Below, in pieces: positions 48,250 to 57,202 of a stretch of 64,000 bases of DNA (within the stretch, counting starts at the first letter, position 1; the number at the start of each line of letters is the position of its first letter). Position numbers and translations under genes: made by a program. The stretch covers positions 62,001 to 126,000 of the forward strand of contig NZ_CCDG010000041.1 of NCBI RefSeq assembly GCF_000723885.1, written 5' to 3'. Source of the DNA: Paenibacillus camerounensis. Its GTDB lineage: Bacteria; Bacillota; Bacilli; Paenibacillales; Paenibacillaceae. The notes under the pieces were generated by a model that was not told the origin of the DNA, did not search any database, and worked only from the letters and a program-made list of their open reading frames with translations.

Positions 48250-48918
48250 TTAACGGATACCTGCTTCTGCAGCTTCTCTGATAGCCTGTATGGCGGCTGC
48301 ACGGTCAGTACGCCCGAATACAGCGTTGCCGGCAACCAGCACATCTGCGCCTGCCTCAGCCACCAGTCCGGCCGTATTCTCTGCTATTCCGCCATCTACC
48401 TCGATCCGAAGTTTATGGTGGTTGATTTCAGCCGCCCATTCACGAATCTGCCGGATTTTACGCAAGGTATTCGGAATAAAGGCCTGTCCGCCAAAGCCGG
48501 GATTCACCGTCATTACCAGTACCATATCCACATCCTCCAGAACCTCACGTACTGCAGAGGCCGGAGTCCCCGGATTAATGGCAACTCCGGCCATCAGACC
48601 CAGCTCTTTAATCTGATGAATGACACGGTGAAGATGTACACATGCCTCAGCATGTACAGTAATTACAGCTGCGCCCGCAGCGGCAAAATCAGCAATGTAA
48701 CGCTCGGGGTTCTCTATCATTAAATGAACATCAAGCGGCAATGATGTATGAGCCTTTACAGCTTTGACAATCGGAGGGCCGAGTGTAATATTGGGTACAA
48801 AGTGTCCGTCCATTACATCTACATGTATCCAGTCTCCGCCGCTTGCTTCAGCAATGGCAACCTCAGCGCCAAGCGCAGCGAAATCAGCTGATAAGATGGA
48901 TGGGGCTAGTAAGATCAT
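48250..48918 (-). CDS. rpe: Ribulose-phosphate 3-epimerase
   Basis: 222-residue TIM-barrel enzyme interconverting ribulose 5-phosphate and xylulose 5-phosphate in the pentose phosphate pathway. Motifs: LAPSILSADFAALG, WIHVDVMDGHFVPNIT with metal Asp and His, DVHLMIENPERY (His-Asp metal pair), VMTVNPGFGGQAFIP, and DGGI/AGNAVFG at the phosphate site. ATG 48918 has CGGAGG nine bases upstream, three bases beyond the rsgA stop, so it is translationally close to rsgA. The usual thiN gene downstream is absent here. Confidence 0.97.
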   Translation of the reverse strand: MILLAPSILSADFAALGAEVAIAEASGGDWIHVDVMDGHFVPNITLGPPIVKAVKAHTSLPLDVHLMIENPERYIADFAAAGAAVITVHAEACVHLHRVIHQIKELGLMAGVAINPGTPASAVREVLEDVDMVLVMTVNPGFGGQAFIPNTLRKIRQIREWAAEINHHKLRIEVDGGIAENTAGLVAEAGADVLVAGNAVFGRTDRAAAIQAIREAAEAGIR

Positions 48919-48921
48919 AAG

Positions 48922-49827
48922 TTAGTACCTCCGTTTCTTGTCCTTCATCTCATTAAAGAAAAGCTTGTAATGCTCGTACCGGCTGTCCGCGATCTCTCCT
49001 GCCTCCCAGGCCTCTTTAACCTTGCAGCCCGGCTCGTGCAGATGGCTGCAGCCGCGGAATTTACAGTTCTCCGCATAGGAGGCGAATTCACGGAAACAGA
49101 CCGACAGCTCCTCTACCCCGAGCTCAAGAAAATCCAGCTGGCTGAAGCCCGGCGTATCCGCTACAAAGCCCCCGCCGCCGATATCGATCAGCTCGACATG
49201 ACGGGTTGTATGGCGGCCGCGGCCCAGCCGCATGCTGATTTCACCCGTCTCCAGCTCAAGGTTAGGCACAAGCCGGTTGAGCAGGGTAGATTTGCCTACA
49301 CCTGACTGTCCGGAGAACACACTGATTGAACCGGCCAGCCTTGCCCGCAGCTCTTCACTGCCGGAGCCGTTAAGGGAACTGGTAACCAGCACTTCGTAAC
49401 CGATCTTCTCATACATTTCTTTGACCAGAGCGGTAGCCTCGCCTTCATCGTCAGCCAGGTCCTGCTTGGTCAGCACAATCAGCGGCTCCAGGCCGGAGTG
49501 CTCGATATGTACCAGAAATTTATCCAGCAAATTGAGGTTCATATCCGGCTCACGCACAGAGAACAGCAGTACAGCCAGTTTGACATTGGCAACCGGCGGA
49601 CGGATCAGCTCCGATTCACGGGGGAGGACTTCATCAACCATGCCTTCACCGTTTTCGGTCAGAACGTACATAATGCGGTCGCCCACCAGCGGCGAGGTTC
49701 CTTTTTTCTTGAGAATTCCCCGGCCACGGCATTGTACTGCCTCTTCTTCTGTAGCAATGAATCCGTCCCGCAGGGGCTTGACATAATAATAACCGCTCAG
49801 TGCTTTAACAATTATTCCTTCAGGCAT
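48922..49827 (-). CDS. rsgA: Ribosome small-subunit-dependent GTPase RsgA
   Basis: 301-residue circularly permuted GTPase that checks late 30S subunit assembly. OB domain first (residues 1-70, with GGILK-type RGRGILKKKGTSPLVGDR), then G4 LTKQD, G1 FSGQSGVGKSTLLN near residue 172, G3 DTPGF, and the zinc finger C-x4-C-x-H-x5-C visible as ENCKFRGCSHLHEPGCKV. ATG 49827 follows GAGGAAGG. In the kinase operon it follows prkC after 120 bases containing a possible terminator. Known as CpgA in B. subtilis and phosphorylated by PrkC there. Confidence 0.97.
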   Translation of the reverse strand: MPEGIIVKALSGYYYVKPLRDGFIATEEEAVQCRGRGILKKKGTSPLVGDRIMYVLTENGEGMVDEVLPRESELIRPPVANVKLAVLLFSVREPDMNLNLLDKFLVHIEHSGLEPLIVLTKQDLADDEGEATALVKEMYEKIGYEVLVTSSLNGSGSEELRARLAGSISVFSGQSGVGKSTLLNRLVPNLELETGEISMRLGRGRHTTRHVELIDIGGGGFVADTPGFSQLDFLELGVEELSVCFREFASYAENCKFRGCSHLHEPGCKVKEAWEAGEIADSRYEHYKLFFNEMKDKKRRY

Positions 49828-49856
49828 ACATATTGAGCCTTCCTCTCCTGATTTTG

Positions 49857-49890
49857 CGCAAAAGACCCAAGCTCAGATTCGAGCCGGGTC
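49857..49890 (-). terminator. Possible attenuating terminator between prkC and rsgA
   Basis: GACCCAAGCTC (49864-49874) pairs GAGCCGGGTC (49881-49890) with a bulge; on the minus strand TCTTTTGC follows. Its T run is short, so partial termination is likely. Confidence 0.5.
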
Positions 49891-49948
49891 ATCGCGCGCT
49901 GTACCCGCAATCCCGTATAAGTACACGGAATGAGGCAGCTTATCTCTG

Positions 49949-52156
49949 TTAATGGTCTTTGCTTTTGTCTTTATTATTACCGTTAGACTTGGCCTGGACC
50001 GCTTCTTCCGTCAGAAATCCGGTCTGGTCAACATCACCCGCATTCTCTCCGCCGCCGGAATCCGGCGGCAGAATTTCCGGCTCAATAGTCGGCTCGGGAG
50101 GTGCCTGTGTAGGCACTGGTGTCGGCTCCGGTGTCTGTGTCGCCGGCGGTTCAGGCTGCTGTACCGTTCCGTTCTTTGCATCCGAATAGCGTACCTCAAA
50201 GGCTTCAATGTATTCCCCGTCCTGATAGATGGAGACTGCACCGTCCTTATTCGGGCCTAGCACCAGATTCACAGACAGCACCTGGCTCTTGGCAATAGTA
50301 CGCGTCCCCCATTCCTGGGGTTCTCCTTCATTGCGGGCATCAGAGTATACGATGCGTATCTTGGTCTTCTTGCCGTCACTGGACGGTGCAACCGGTACGT
50401 TAAACGTATAATTCAACGCTTCATTCGGGTATCCGGTGCTTATTGAGACAGAAATCTTATCTCCCGGTGATACCAGATCACCCTGTTCATACGGCCACTG
50501 TTTAGTGATTTTTCCTGCTTCAACGGAATAGCTCGTATCCTCATTGACTTCGTCCAGCACCAGTCCGATTTCTTCAAGCATGGCTTTGGCTTCATTTTGT
50601 GTTTTGCCTGTCAGATCAGGCATCGGCTTGCTTTCCTTGCCTTTGCTGACAAATATGACAATCGAAGCTGTTTGCGGATCATACTCACTGCCTTCTGCCG
50701 GATCAGAGCCGATTACCTGTCCTTCCGCAAACTCCTCGCTGAACCGCGGGTCCTGGCTGATCCGGCTTTGCTCCACACCTTGTGCAATCAGTGCTTTTAC
50801 GGCATCATCATAGGTTCCGCCGGTCAGCTTGGGAATATTGGAGGTCGGCTTGGCCGTGCTTACTGTAAGGATGATATGCGTCCCCTCTTTAACCACGGTG
50901 CCTTCCTTCTTACTCTGCTCCCAGACGACATTTTCATCATAGTTAGGGTTATACTGCTGCACAACCGGCTCCTCCACGACAAGGCCGATTTCATCCAGCA
51001 TAGCCGTAGCAATTTCAAGGGACTGATTCGTTACATTAGGTACTGTAACTTCAGGCACTACGAGCTGGGACCTCACATACCAGGCCACACTGCCCATAGC
51101 AATCAGCAGGAGCAGCGTTAGGCCGATCCAAAGTGCCGGCATACCCCATTTCCGCTTCTTGGAGCCCGGGGCCACAGGCGGAACATCCTCCTCGTCCTCG
51201 ATCCGGCGCATCCGTTCATCTCCTCCGCCGCTGCTGCGGCTGCTTAAGGTATGCTGGATGGGCTTGATTGCAGGTATAATCCGTGTCCGGTCCTCGTCAT
51301 CGTCGTCATGGAAAGATGCTTTGGTCTCGCTGCGCCGTTCAGGCAGCAGGCAGGTCTCCAGATCCTGGAGCATCTGCTTAGCAGACTGATAACGCTCATC
51401 CGGATTCTTGCGCATGGAACGCAGAATTACATTCTCTACGCTTTGCGGAATCAGGGGGTTCAGTATACGCGGCTCTTCAAATTCCTCCTGCAGATGCTTA
51501 AGCGCTACGCTGATCGGGCTTTCGCCCAAAAAAGGCAGCACACCGGTTAACATCTGGTAGAGCACAATCCCCAGGGAGTACAGGTCAGATTTCTCTCCGG
51601 TTGTTACCCCTTTGGCATGCTCCGGTGAGAAATAATGCACTGAGCCGACTACCGAGCCGGTCTGGGTAATGGTTGTTGAGGTTACCGCACGGGCAATCCC
51701 GAAATCTGTAACCTTGACCCGCCCGTTACGCCCGATCAGAATATTATGAGGCTTGATATCACGGTGAATAATCTGGCTCTGATGGGCATGATCCAGCGCA
51801 TCGCAGATCTGTGAAGCAATCCGGATGGCTTCATCGACCTGAAGCGGTGCCCGTTCCTTAATAATCTCGTTGAGATTCTTGCCCTCTATATACTCCATTA
51901 CAATATAATGGACATCTTCTTCCTGGCCCACATCATAGATGCTGACTACGTTAGGGTGCGATAAGGAAGCGGCTGACTGCGCCTCCCGCCGGAATCGGCG
52001 GATGAACTCCTCATCATGCACAAACTGGTTTCTCAATACTTTAATGGCGACGTTCCGGTTAAGCAGGATATCATGTGCTCTGTATACGAGCGCCATGCCG
52101 CCTGCCCCGACCCGTTCGATGACTTGGTAACGGCCGCCCAATTCGTGACCGATCAT
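49949..52156 (-). CDS. prkC: PASTA-domain Ser/Thr protein kinase
   Basis: 735-residue membrane kinase. Kinase domain about 10-270: glycine loop IERVGAGGMALVYRAHD, Lys in VAIKVLR, catalytic HRDIKPHNILI, VTDFGIARA, activation loop TSTTITQTGSVVGSVHYFSPE. One membrane segment (ALWIGLTLLLLIAMGSVAWYV), then three PASTA domains binding muropeptides outside (beginning about VTVPNVTNQ, SNIPKLTGG and KPMPDLTGK), and a Pro/Thr-rich linker with a C-terminal Lys/Asp-rich tail. I choose ATG 52156, eight bases after AAAGGAG; it overlaps the phosphatase stop by four bases (ATGA). In spore formers this kinase senses muropeptides and triggers germination. Confidence 0.95.
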   Translation of the reverse strand: MIGHELGGRYQVIERVGAGGMALVYRAHDILLNRNVAIKVLRNQFVHDEEFIRRFRREAQSAASLSHPNVVSIYDVGQEEDVHYIVMEYIEGKNLNEIIKERAPLQVDEAIRIASQICDALDHAHQSQIIHRDIKPHNILIGRNGRVKVTDFGIARAVTSTTITQTGSVVGSVHYFSPEHAKGVTTGEKSDLYSLGIVLYQMLTGVLPFLGESPISVALKHLQEEFEEPRILNPLIPQSVENVILRSMRKNPDERYQSAKQMLQDLETCLLPERRSETKASFHDDDDEDRTRIIPAIKPIQHTLSSRSSGGGDERMRRIEDEEDVPPVAPGSKKRKWGMPALWIGLTLLLLIAMGSVAWYVRSQLVVPEVTVPNVTNQSLEIATAMLDEIGLVVEEPVVQQYNPNYDENVVWEQSKKEGTVVKEGTHIILTVSTAKPTSNIPKLTGGTYDDAVKALIAQGVEQSRISQDPRFSEEFAEGQVIGSDPAEGSEYDPQTASIVIFVSKGKESKPMPDLTGKTQNEAKAMLEEIGLVLDEVNEDTSYSVEAGKITKQWPYEQGDLVSPGDKISVSISTGYPNEALNYTFNVPVAPSSDGKKTKIRIVYSDARNEGEPQEWGTRTIAKSQVLSVNLVLGPNKDGAVSIYQDGEYIEAFEVRYSDAKNGTVQQPEPPATQTPEPTPVPTQAPPEPTIEPEILPPDSGGGENAGDVDQTGFLTEEAVQAKSNGNNKDKSKDH

Positions 52157-52929
52157 CTGTTCCACTCCTTTGTCTCGGGCACAGCGGCCTCTCCTTGATG
52201 TTCTAGCATAGCGACGCTGATATTATCACCGCCACCGGCAAGCAAAGCCAGCTGAAGTAAGCGGTCCGCTCTTTCCTCTAAAGGAATCTCATGAATACCG
52301 GCAACCTTGCCCAGATGCTCCTGGCTGACAAAATTACTCAGGCCGTCGCTGCACAGCAGCAGCAGCTCTCCGGGAGCAAGACTGACCGGAGCCATATCCG
52401 CCTGTACCTCTGAATCGGTTCCCAGCGCCCTGATCAATACATTACGGCGGGGGTGGCTGCCTAGCTCCTCCAGGCTGATCTGACCATTCTTGAACAGCTC
52501 ATTAACCAGTGTATGATCCTCGGTTAACTGAATTGCGGCATTATCTTTGATTAAATAGGCTCTGCTGTCTCCGATATGGCCGATGTAGCCTTCAGGGCCG
52601 TTAAGCAATGCCGCAACGACAGTAGTCCCCATGTTATGGTATTTCTCATCACGGGAAGACTCAATAAATACCGTACGGTTGGCTTCAATAATCGCATCGG
52701 ACAGAGCCTCACTCAGCTCCCCGTCCTTCCGGTCAGGAGGCAGGCTGTCCAGCTTGCTGCGCATAGTCTCAAGCGCAAGCTTACTTGCCGTATCCCCTGC
52801 CAAATGCCCCCCCATACCATCGGCAATGATGCCCAGAGTATAACCGTGGCGCGTAGCGCCGATCCAGACCGAGTCCTCATTAACGCTGCGGACCCGTCCG
52901 ACATCACTGGCATGAACTGTTCTGATCAA
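52153..52929 (-). CDS. prpC: PP2C-type Ser/Thr phosphatase (PrpC/Stp)
   Basis: 258-residue Mn-dependent phosphatase, partner that reverses PrkC phosphorylation. PP2C motifs: VNEDS (metal), IADGMGGHLAGDTAS, GHIGDSRAYLI, LLLCSDGLSNFV and GGGDNISVAML. TTG 52929 is the start, with GTGAGG upstream at four to six bases. It overlaps prkC by four bases and follows rlmN by 6 bases, so rlmN-prpC-prkC are coupled. Cytosolic. Confidence 0.96.
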   Translation of the reverse strand: MIRTVHASDVGRVRSVNEDSVWIGATRHGYTLGIIADGMGGHLAGDTASKLALETMRSKLDSLPPDRKDGELSEALSDAIIEANRTVFIESSRDEKYHNMGTTVVAALLNGPEGYIGHIGDSRAYLIKDNAAIQLTEDHTLVNELFKNGQISLEELGSHPRRNVLIRALGTDSEVQADMAPVSLAPGELLLLCSDGLSNFVSQEHLGKVAGIHEIPLEERADRLLQLALLAGGGDNISVAMLEHQGEAAVPETKEWNR

Positions 52930-52935
52930 ATATCC

Positions 52936-53976
52936 TCACCCCAACTCCATATGTTTGGCACGCAGTTGTCCGCATGCGGCCGCAATATCATGGCCCTGCT
53001 CACGGCGGATCGTTACGTTCACGCCCTGGTCGGCCAGAATACGCTGAAATTCAAAGATATCATTGCGGGAAGTTCTTACATACTTACGCTCAGGAACGTG
53101 GTTAACCGGAATAAGATTGACATGGCAGAGCATCGTCTTAAGGACACCGGCCAGCTCCTTGGCATGCTCCGGCTGGTCATTGACCCCTCCGATAAGCGCA
53201 TATTCAAAGCTGATGCGGCGGCCAGTCTTAGCCTGGTAGTAACGAAGGGATTCAATTACATCGTCAAACGGGTAACGGCGGTTAACCGGCATCAGCTTGG
53301 AACGCAGTGTGTCATTTGGCGCATGGATCGATATCGCCAGATTAATCTGGGTGTCCTCATCGGCAAACTTATAGATATTAGGCACAATCCCGCTGGTCGA
53401 GACAGTGATGTGACGCTGGCCGATGTTCAGGCCTTTCTCATGGATCATCAGACGAAGGAATCTCATGGTCGCATCGTAATTCTCGAACGGCTCTCCCGTA
53501 CCCATGATTACAATACTGCTGACACGTTCACCGCGGCCATCCAGAATCTGCTGGGAACGCACGACCTGGGCCACAATTTCACCCGCAGTCAGATCGCGCT
53601 TGAGCCCGCCAAGTGTAGAGGCGCAGAAGGTGCAGCCGATCCGGCAGCCTACCTGTGTCGTTACGCATACGCTGTTTCCGTAGTTGTGTTTCATAATAAC
53701 TGTTTCGATTGCATGATCATCATGCAGTCCAAACAGGAATTTCACTGTGCCGTCTTTGGATTCCAGCTTGGTAATTTCGGTCAGGGCATTCATTCTGAAC
53801 TGTTCGTCCAGCTTGGCGCGCAGCCCCTTGGACAGATTGCTCATCGCCTCAAAATCACTAACCCGCTTTACATACAGCCAGTCAAAAATCTGTCCCCCGC
53901 GGAAAGCCGGCTCTCCGTTGTCTTTGGCCCACTGCTGCAACTCTTCGAGAGAAAAATCATATATTAAAGGTTTCAT
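52936..53976 (-). CDS. rlmN: Dual-specificity RNA methyltransferase RlmN
   Basis: 346-residue radical-SAM enzyme methylating C2 of A2503 in 23S rRNA (and A37 in some tRNAs). The radical-SAM cluster is GCRIGCTFCAST (Cx3Cx2C); the N-terminal DFSLEELQQWAKDNGEPAFRGGQIFDWLY accessory domain, IVIMGTGEPFENYD, and the C-terminal catalytic Cys (AAACGQLRAKHME) are intact. Start ATG 53976 follows CAGGTG nine bases upstream; the longer frame to 54039 overlaps the promoter. Leads to prpC six bases downstream. Confidence 0.96.
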   Translation of the reverse strand: MKPLIYDFSLEELQQWAKDNGEPAFRGGQIFDWLYVKRVSDFEAMSNLSKGLRAKLDEQFRMNALTEITKLESKDGTVKFLFGLHDDHAIETVIMKHNYGNSVCVTTQVGCRIGCTFCASTLGGLKRDLTAGEIVAQVVRSQQILDGRGERVSSIVIMGTGEPFENYDATMRFLRLMIHEKGLNIGQRHITVSTSGIVPNIYKFADEDTQINLAISIHAPNDTLRSKLMPVNRRYPFDDVIESLRYYQAKTGRRISFEYALIGGVNDQPEHAKELAGVLKTMLCHVNLIPVNHVPERKYVRTSRNDIFEFQRILADQGVNVTIRREQGHDIAAACGQLRAKHMELG

Positions 53977-54006
53977 TGTAATTAGCACCTGTTCTTTCAT
54001 AAAAGT

Positions 54007-54036
54007 ATAAAACACTATTGAATGTACGTCTGTCAA
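54007..54036 (-). promoter_or_regulatory. Promoter candidate of the rlmN-prpC-prkC unit
   Basis: Minus-strand TTGACA (54031-54036) and TTTTAT (54007-54012) with 18-base spacing, located between the rsmB terminator and rlmN. Confidence 0.5.
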
Positions 54037-54164
54037 CAAGCTGAGGTTTTAACGCAAAACGAATACCGCCCCTTACAAGGACGATATGAACGGTCTACCA
54101 GAGAATATGCGTATTATTTCTCATTCTTCCTATTTTAACACAAAATTCAGAGACGGTAAAAGAA

Positions 54165-54198
54165 AAGCCCGCCGCGCACCAGAATCTGCGGGCGGGAC
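54165..54198 (-). terminator. Terminator after rsmB
   Basis: GCCCGCCGCGC (from 54177) pairs GCGGGCGGGAC side (to about 54196) with internal mismatches; the minus strand continues GCTTTTCTTTT. Confidence 0.75.
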
Positions 54199-54226
54199 CT
54201 CTGTCAATCTTCCGGAAATCCGCTAT

Positions 54227-55714
54227 TTACAAGAGTCTCTGCAGCCGCGCGATATAGAATCCGTCGCTGCCGTAATGCTGCGGCAGGAGCTGAATTCCTT
54301 CTCCTGCAGCCAGTGCCGTATCCTTCGTCCGTTCCCAGACCGGCGAGCTGAAGCTGACCGGTACGAAGTCCGGATTACATTCCAGAAAAGCAGCGACAAT
54401 CGCGCTGTTCTCAGCCTGCTCAGTTGTGCAAGTACTGTAGACCAGCACTCCGCCAGGCTTCACCAGGGCGGAGACGGCCTGCAGCAGTTCACTCTGCAGA
54501 CCGGCAATGCTATCCACATCCTCAGGCAGCTTACGCCACTTCAGATCCGGCTTGCGGCGGATAACGCCAAGCCCCGAACAGGGGGCATCCAGCAGCACGC
54601 GGTCAAAGGATTCAGCAGACAGCTCAGCTGCAAGCTCCAGCGCATCCGCATGTCCTGTTGTAATGCAGTCCAAGCCAAGACGGCCAGCCTGCTCCGAGAT
54701 CAGCCTGGCCTTGTGGGCGTGCAGATCATTGGCGTAGATATAGCCGTCATCCTTCATCAGCTCAGCCATATGGGCGCTTTTGCCTCCCGGAGCAGCACAG
54801 CAGTCAAGCACTCTCATGCCAGGCTCAGGAGCAACAGCTTCGGCAACCAGCATGGAGCTCTCATCCTGCACTGACAGATATCCGTCCTTGTACCAGCCGG
54901 ATAATGCAAGATTGCCTGCTCCCTTGACGACAATGCCATAGGGGCTCAGGCTGGAGGGAGACGCATCCAGTCCGGCTTCCCGCATCTGCTCCAGCAGCTT
55001 GTCTCTGCTGATCATTGTCGTATTGACCCGGACACTGACAGCCGGGGGTTCATTATTGGCAGAACACATCGCCTCCGCAGCAGCAATCCCGTACTCGGCC
55101 TCCCAGCGTTCAACCATCCAGAGAGGGTGGGAATAGAGAATGGAGATCCGCTGCGCTGCGCTGAGCCCCTTCTTCAGCACCGGCAGCTCACCGGCACGAA
55201 GCACGCTCCGCAGCACTCCGTTCACCATCCCGGAAATCCCCTGATGGCCGCGCTTCTTAGCAATATTGACAGCCTCGTTAACAGCGGCATGCGGCGGAAT
55301 ACGGTCCAGATACATGATCTGATACAAGCTCAGACGCAGCAGGCTGCGCACCCATGGGGTCAGCTTGGCAATGCCTTTGCTTACGAAATCATCCAGAACG
55401 TAATCCAGAGTAATCAGACGGGAAAGGGTACCGTATACCAGCTCCGTTGCCAGCCCGGTGTCTTCCCGGCTGAGACCGGACTTCTGCAGGCTGCTGTTCA
55501 GCAGCAGGTTGCTGTATGCCCCTTCCTGCTCGACCCTGACCAGCACATCCAGTGCCACAACGCGGGCTGAAGCAGGCGGGCGGCTGTTTCTGTCTGCCCC
55601 TCTGCCGTCAGCTGACCGGCCTTGTGCAGCACCATTATTCTGCGGCTTGGCAGCTCCTGATTTGGGTCCGGGGCGCTGTCCGCTGCGGCCGGAGCCGTTC
55701 ATGCCCGCGCTCAA
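54227..55714 (-). CDS. rsmB: 16S rRNA (cytosine-967-C5) methyltransferase RsmB
   Basis: Up to 495 residues. N-terminal NusB-like RNA-binding domain (from about residue 50, VVALDVLVRVEQEGAYSN), then a Rossmann methyltransferase: SAM loop LDCCAAPGGKSAHMAE, APCSGLGVIRRKPDLKW and the catalytic Cys in YSTCTTEQAEN. Start uncertain: TTG 55714 overlaps the fmt stop (TTGA), while ATG 55702 lies four codons in; both give a Gly/Gln/Arg-rich disordered head. Part of the priA-def-fmt-rsmB operon. Confidence 0.95.
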   Translation of the reverse strand: MSAGMNGSGRSGQRPGPKSGAAKPQNNGAAQGRSADGRGADRNSRPPASARVVALDVLVRVEQEGAYSNLLLNSSLQKSGLSREDTGLATELVYGTLSRLITLDYVLDDFVSKGIAKLTPWVRSLLRLSLYQIMYLDRIPPHAAVNEAVNIAKKRGHQGISGMVNGVLRSVLRAGELPVLKKGLSAAQRISILYSHPLWMVERWEAEYGIAAAEAMCSANNEPPAVSVRVNTTMISRDKLLEQMREAGLDASPSSLSPYGIVVKGAGNLALSGWYKDGYLSVQDESSMLVAEAVAPEPGMRVLDCCAAPGGKSAHMAELMKDDGYIYANDLHAHKARLISEQAGRLGLDCITTGHADALELAAELSAESFDRVLLDAPCSGLGVIRRKPDLKWRKLPEDVDSIAGLQSELLQAVSALVKPGGVLVYSTCTTEQAENSAIVAAFLECNPDFVPVSFSSPVWERTKDTALAAGEGIQLLPQHYGSDGFYIARLQRLL

Positions 55715-56649
55715 CCGAGCACCGTCCCCGGGCTCATTACCGCACCGCGGCTGAAATCAGCGGCACTCATAGCTTTTTTACCGGCAGGCTGCACAGAGGT
55801 CAGCAGCAGTGAACCGTCACCGGTGCTCACCTCCACACCGCGCTCATTGACGGCAAGCACGGTCCCAGGCGCTTTGGCTGCTGTCTGTATAACGGCCGCC
55901 GGTTTAACGGCTGCCCACACCTTGAAGGTCTCACCGTTCCAGAGCGTAAATGCGCCGGAGAAAGGCACCAGCCCCCGGATCCGGTTGAATATATCAAGTG
56001 AGCCGGCAGTCCAGTCGATCCGTTCGTCGTCACGGCTAAGGTTCGGAGCGTAGGTCGCTTCATTGTCATCCTGCTTCACTGCGTCTACACGGCCTTCAGC
56101 CAGCCGCGGCATTTCCGATTTCAGCAGATCACGTCCGGCTGTACTGAGCTTGTCAAACAGATCGCCCGCTGTATCCTCATCACCAATCGGCACCTCGACG
56201 CGTGAAATCATGTCACCGGTATCCAGCCCTTCAGCCATGTACATCAGGGTTACGCCGGTAACCTTTTCACCGTTGATAATACAGCGCTGAATCGGTGCGC
56301 CGCCCCGGTATTTCGGGAGCAGGGAGCCATGGACATTGACGCAGCCGTTTGGCGGCAAATCCAGGACACTCTTCGGCAGAATCTGCCCGTAGGCAGCGGT
56401 AACGATAAGATCCGGCGCATACCCCGCCAGCTCTGCCACCGCCTCCGGACGGCGGAGGCGTTCCGGCTGCAGCACTGGAAGCCCCAGCGCCAGTGCCGCT
56501 TCTTTTACCGGAGTAGGCATGAGCGTCTTCTTGCGGCCCTGAGGCCGGTCCGGCTGAGTAACCACAGCAACCACTTCATAACCTTCCTCAACCAGCATTT
56601 TCAGCGAAGGAACAGCGAATGCCGGAGTGCCCATAAAAACAATTTTCAT
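55711..56649 (-). CDS. fmt: Methionyl-tRNA formyltransferase
   Basis: 312 residues. Formylates initiator Met-tRNA using 10-formyl-tetrahydrofolate. N-terminal formyltransferase domain with MKIVFMGTPAFAVPSL, the HGSLLPKYRGGAPIQ motif and catalytic N-H-D pattern (NVHGSLLPKYRG ... GDTAGDLFDKL), then a C-terminal OB domain. Start ATG 56649 has GGAG eight bases upstream; the longer frame to 56658 overlaps the def stop. It follows def by five bases and overlaps rsmB by four. Confidence 0.97.
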   Translation of the reverse strand: MKIVFMGTPAFAVPSLKMLVEEGYEVVAVVTQPDRPQGRKKTLMPTPVKEAALALGLPVLQPERLRRPEAVAELAGYAPDLIVTAAYGQILPKSVLDLPPNGCVNVHGSLLPKYRGGAPIQRCIINGEKVTGVTLMYMAEGLDTGDMISRVEVPIGDEDTAGDLFDKLSTAGRDLLKSEMPRLAEGRVDAVKQDDNEATYAPNLSRDDERIDWTAGSLDIFNRIRGLVPFSGAFTLWNGETFKVWAAVKPAAVIQTAAKAPGTVLAVNERGVEVSTGDGSLLLTSVQPAGKKAMSAADFSRGAVMSPGTVLG

Positions 56650-56654
56650 TCCGC

Positions 56655-57140
56655 TCACTCCCCGGACTCGCTGTGCTCAGCTGTGTATTCATAGACCTTC
56701 TCAGCGATATCAGTAAAAAGAACCCCGTTGAGATGATCGATTTCATGGAGGAACGCACGAGCCAGCAGCCCGCTTCCAGTAATCGTGATCTCGTTGCCTT
56801 CGCGGTCAAGCCCGCGCACGGTTACCGTCTCTGCCCGGCGGACATCACCGTTCAAGCCGGGAATGCTCAGGCAGCCTTCCGGACCAAATTGTTCACCTTC
56901 CGTGCTTACGACTTCCGGATTGATCATTTTGATTAGCCCGTGCTCTTCATCGGCATCAACAACGATCAGGCGCTTCAGGATTCCCACCTGCGGCGCGGCA
57001 AGGCCAACGCCCTCTGCATCGTACATGGTATCTGCCATATCATCCAGCAGCTTCTGGACATTCGGGGTTACTTTGGTTACTTCTTTTGCTGTTTTGTGCA
57101 ATACCTCATCCGGTTCTTTAACAATTAATCTGATTGCCAT
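56655..57140 (-). CDS. def: Peptide deformylase
   Basis: 161-residue metalloenzyme removing the N-formyl group of nascent chains. The three motifs are intact: GVGLAAPQVG (motif I), EGCLSIPG (motif II with metal Cys) and HEIDHLNG (HExxH, motif III). Start ATG 57140. In the operon priA-def-fmt-rsmB. Size is that of the type I (short) class of Gram-positives. Cytosolic. Confidence 0.97.
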   Translation of the reverse strand: MAIRLIVKEPDEVLHKTAKEVTKVTPNVQKLLDDMADTMYDAEGVGLAAPQVGILKRLIVVDADEEHGLIKMINPEVVSTEGEQFGPEGCLSIPGLNGDVRRAETVTVRGLDREGNEITITGSGLLARAFLHEIDHLNGVLFTDIAEKVYEYTAEHSESGE

Positions 57141-57202
57141 TACACGTACACCATCCTTGTTCTGAACATTCTATATTCTCTATATTGTATCACGCCGTTG
57201 AG

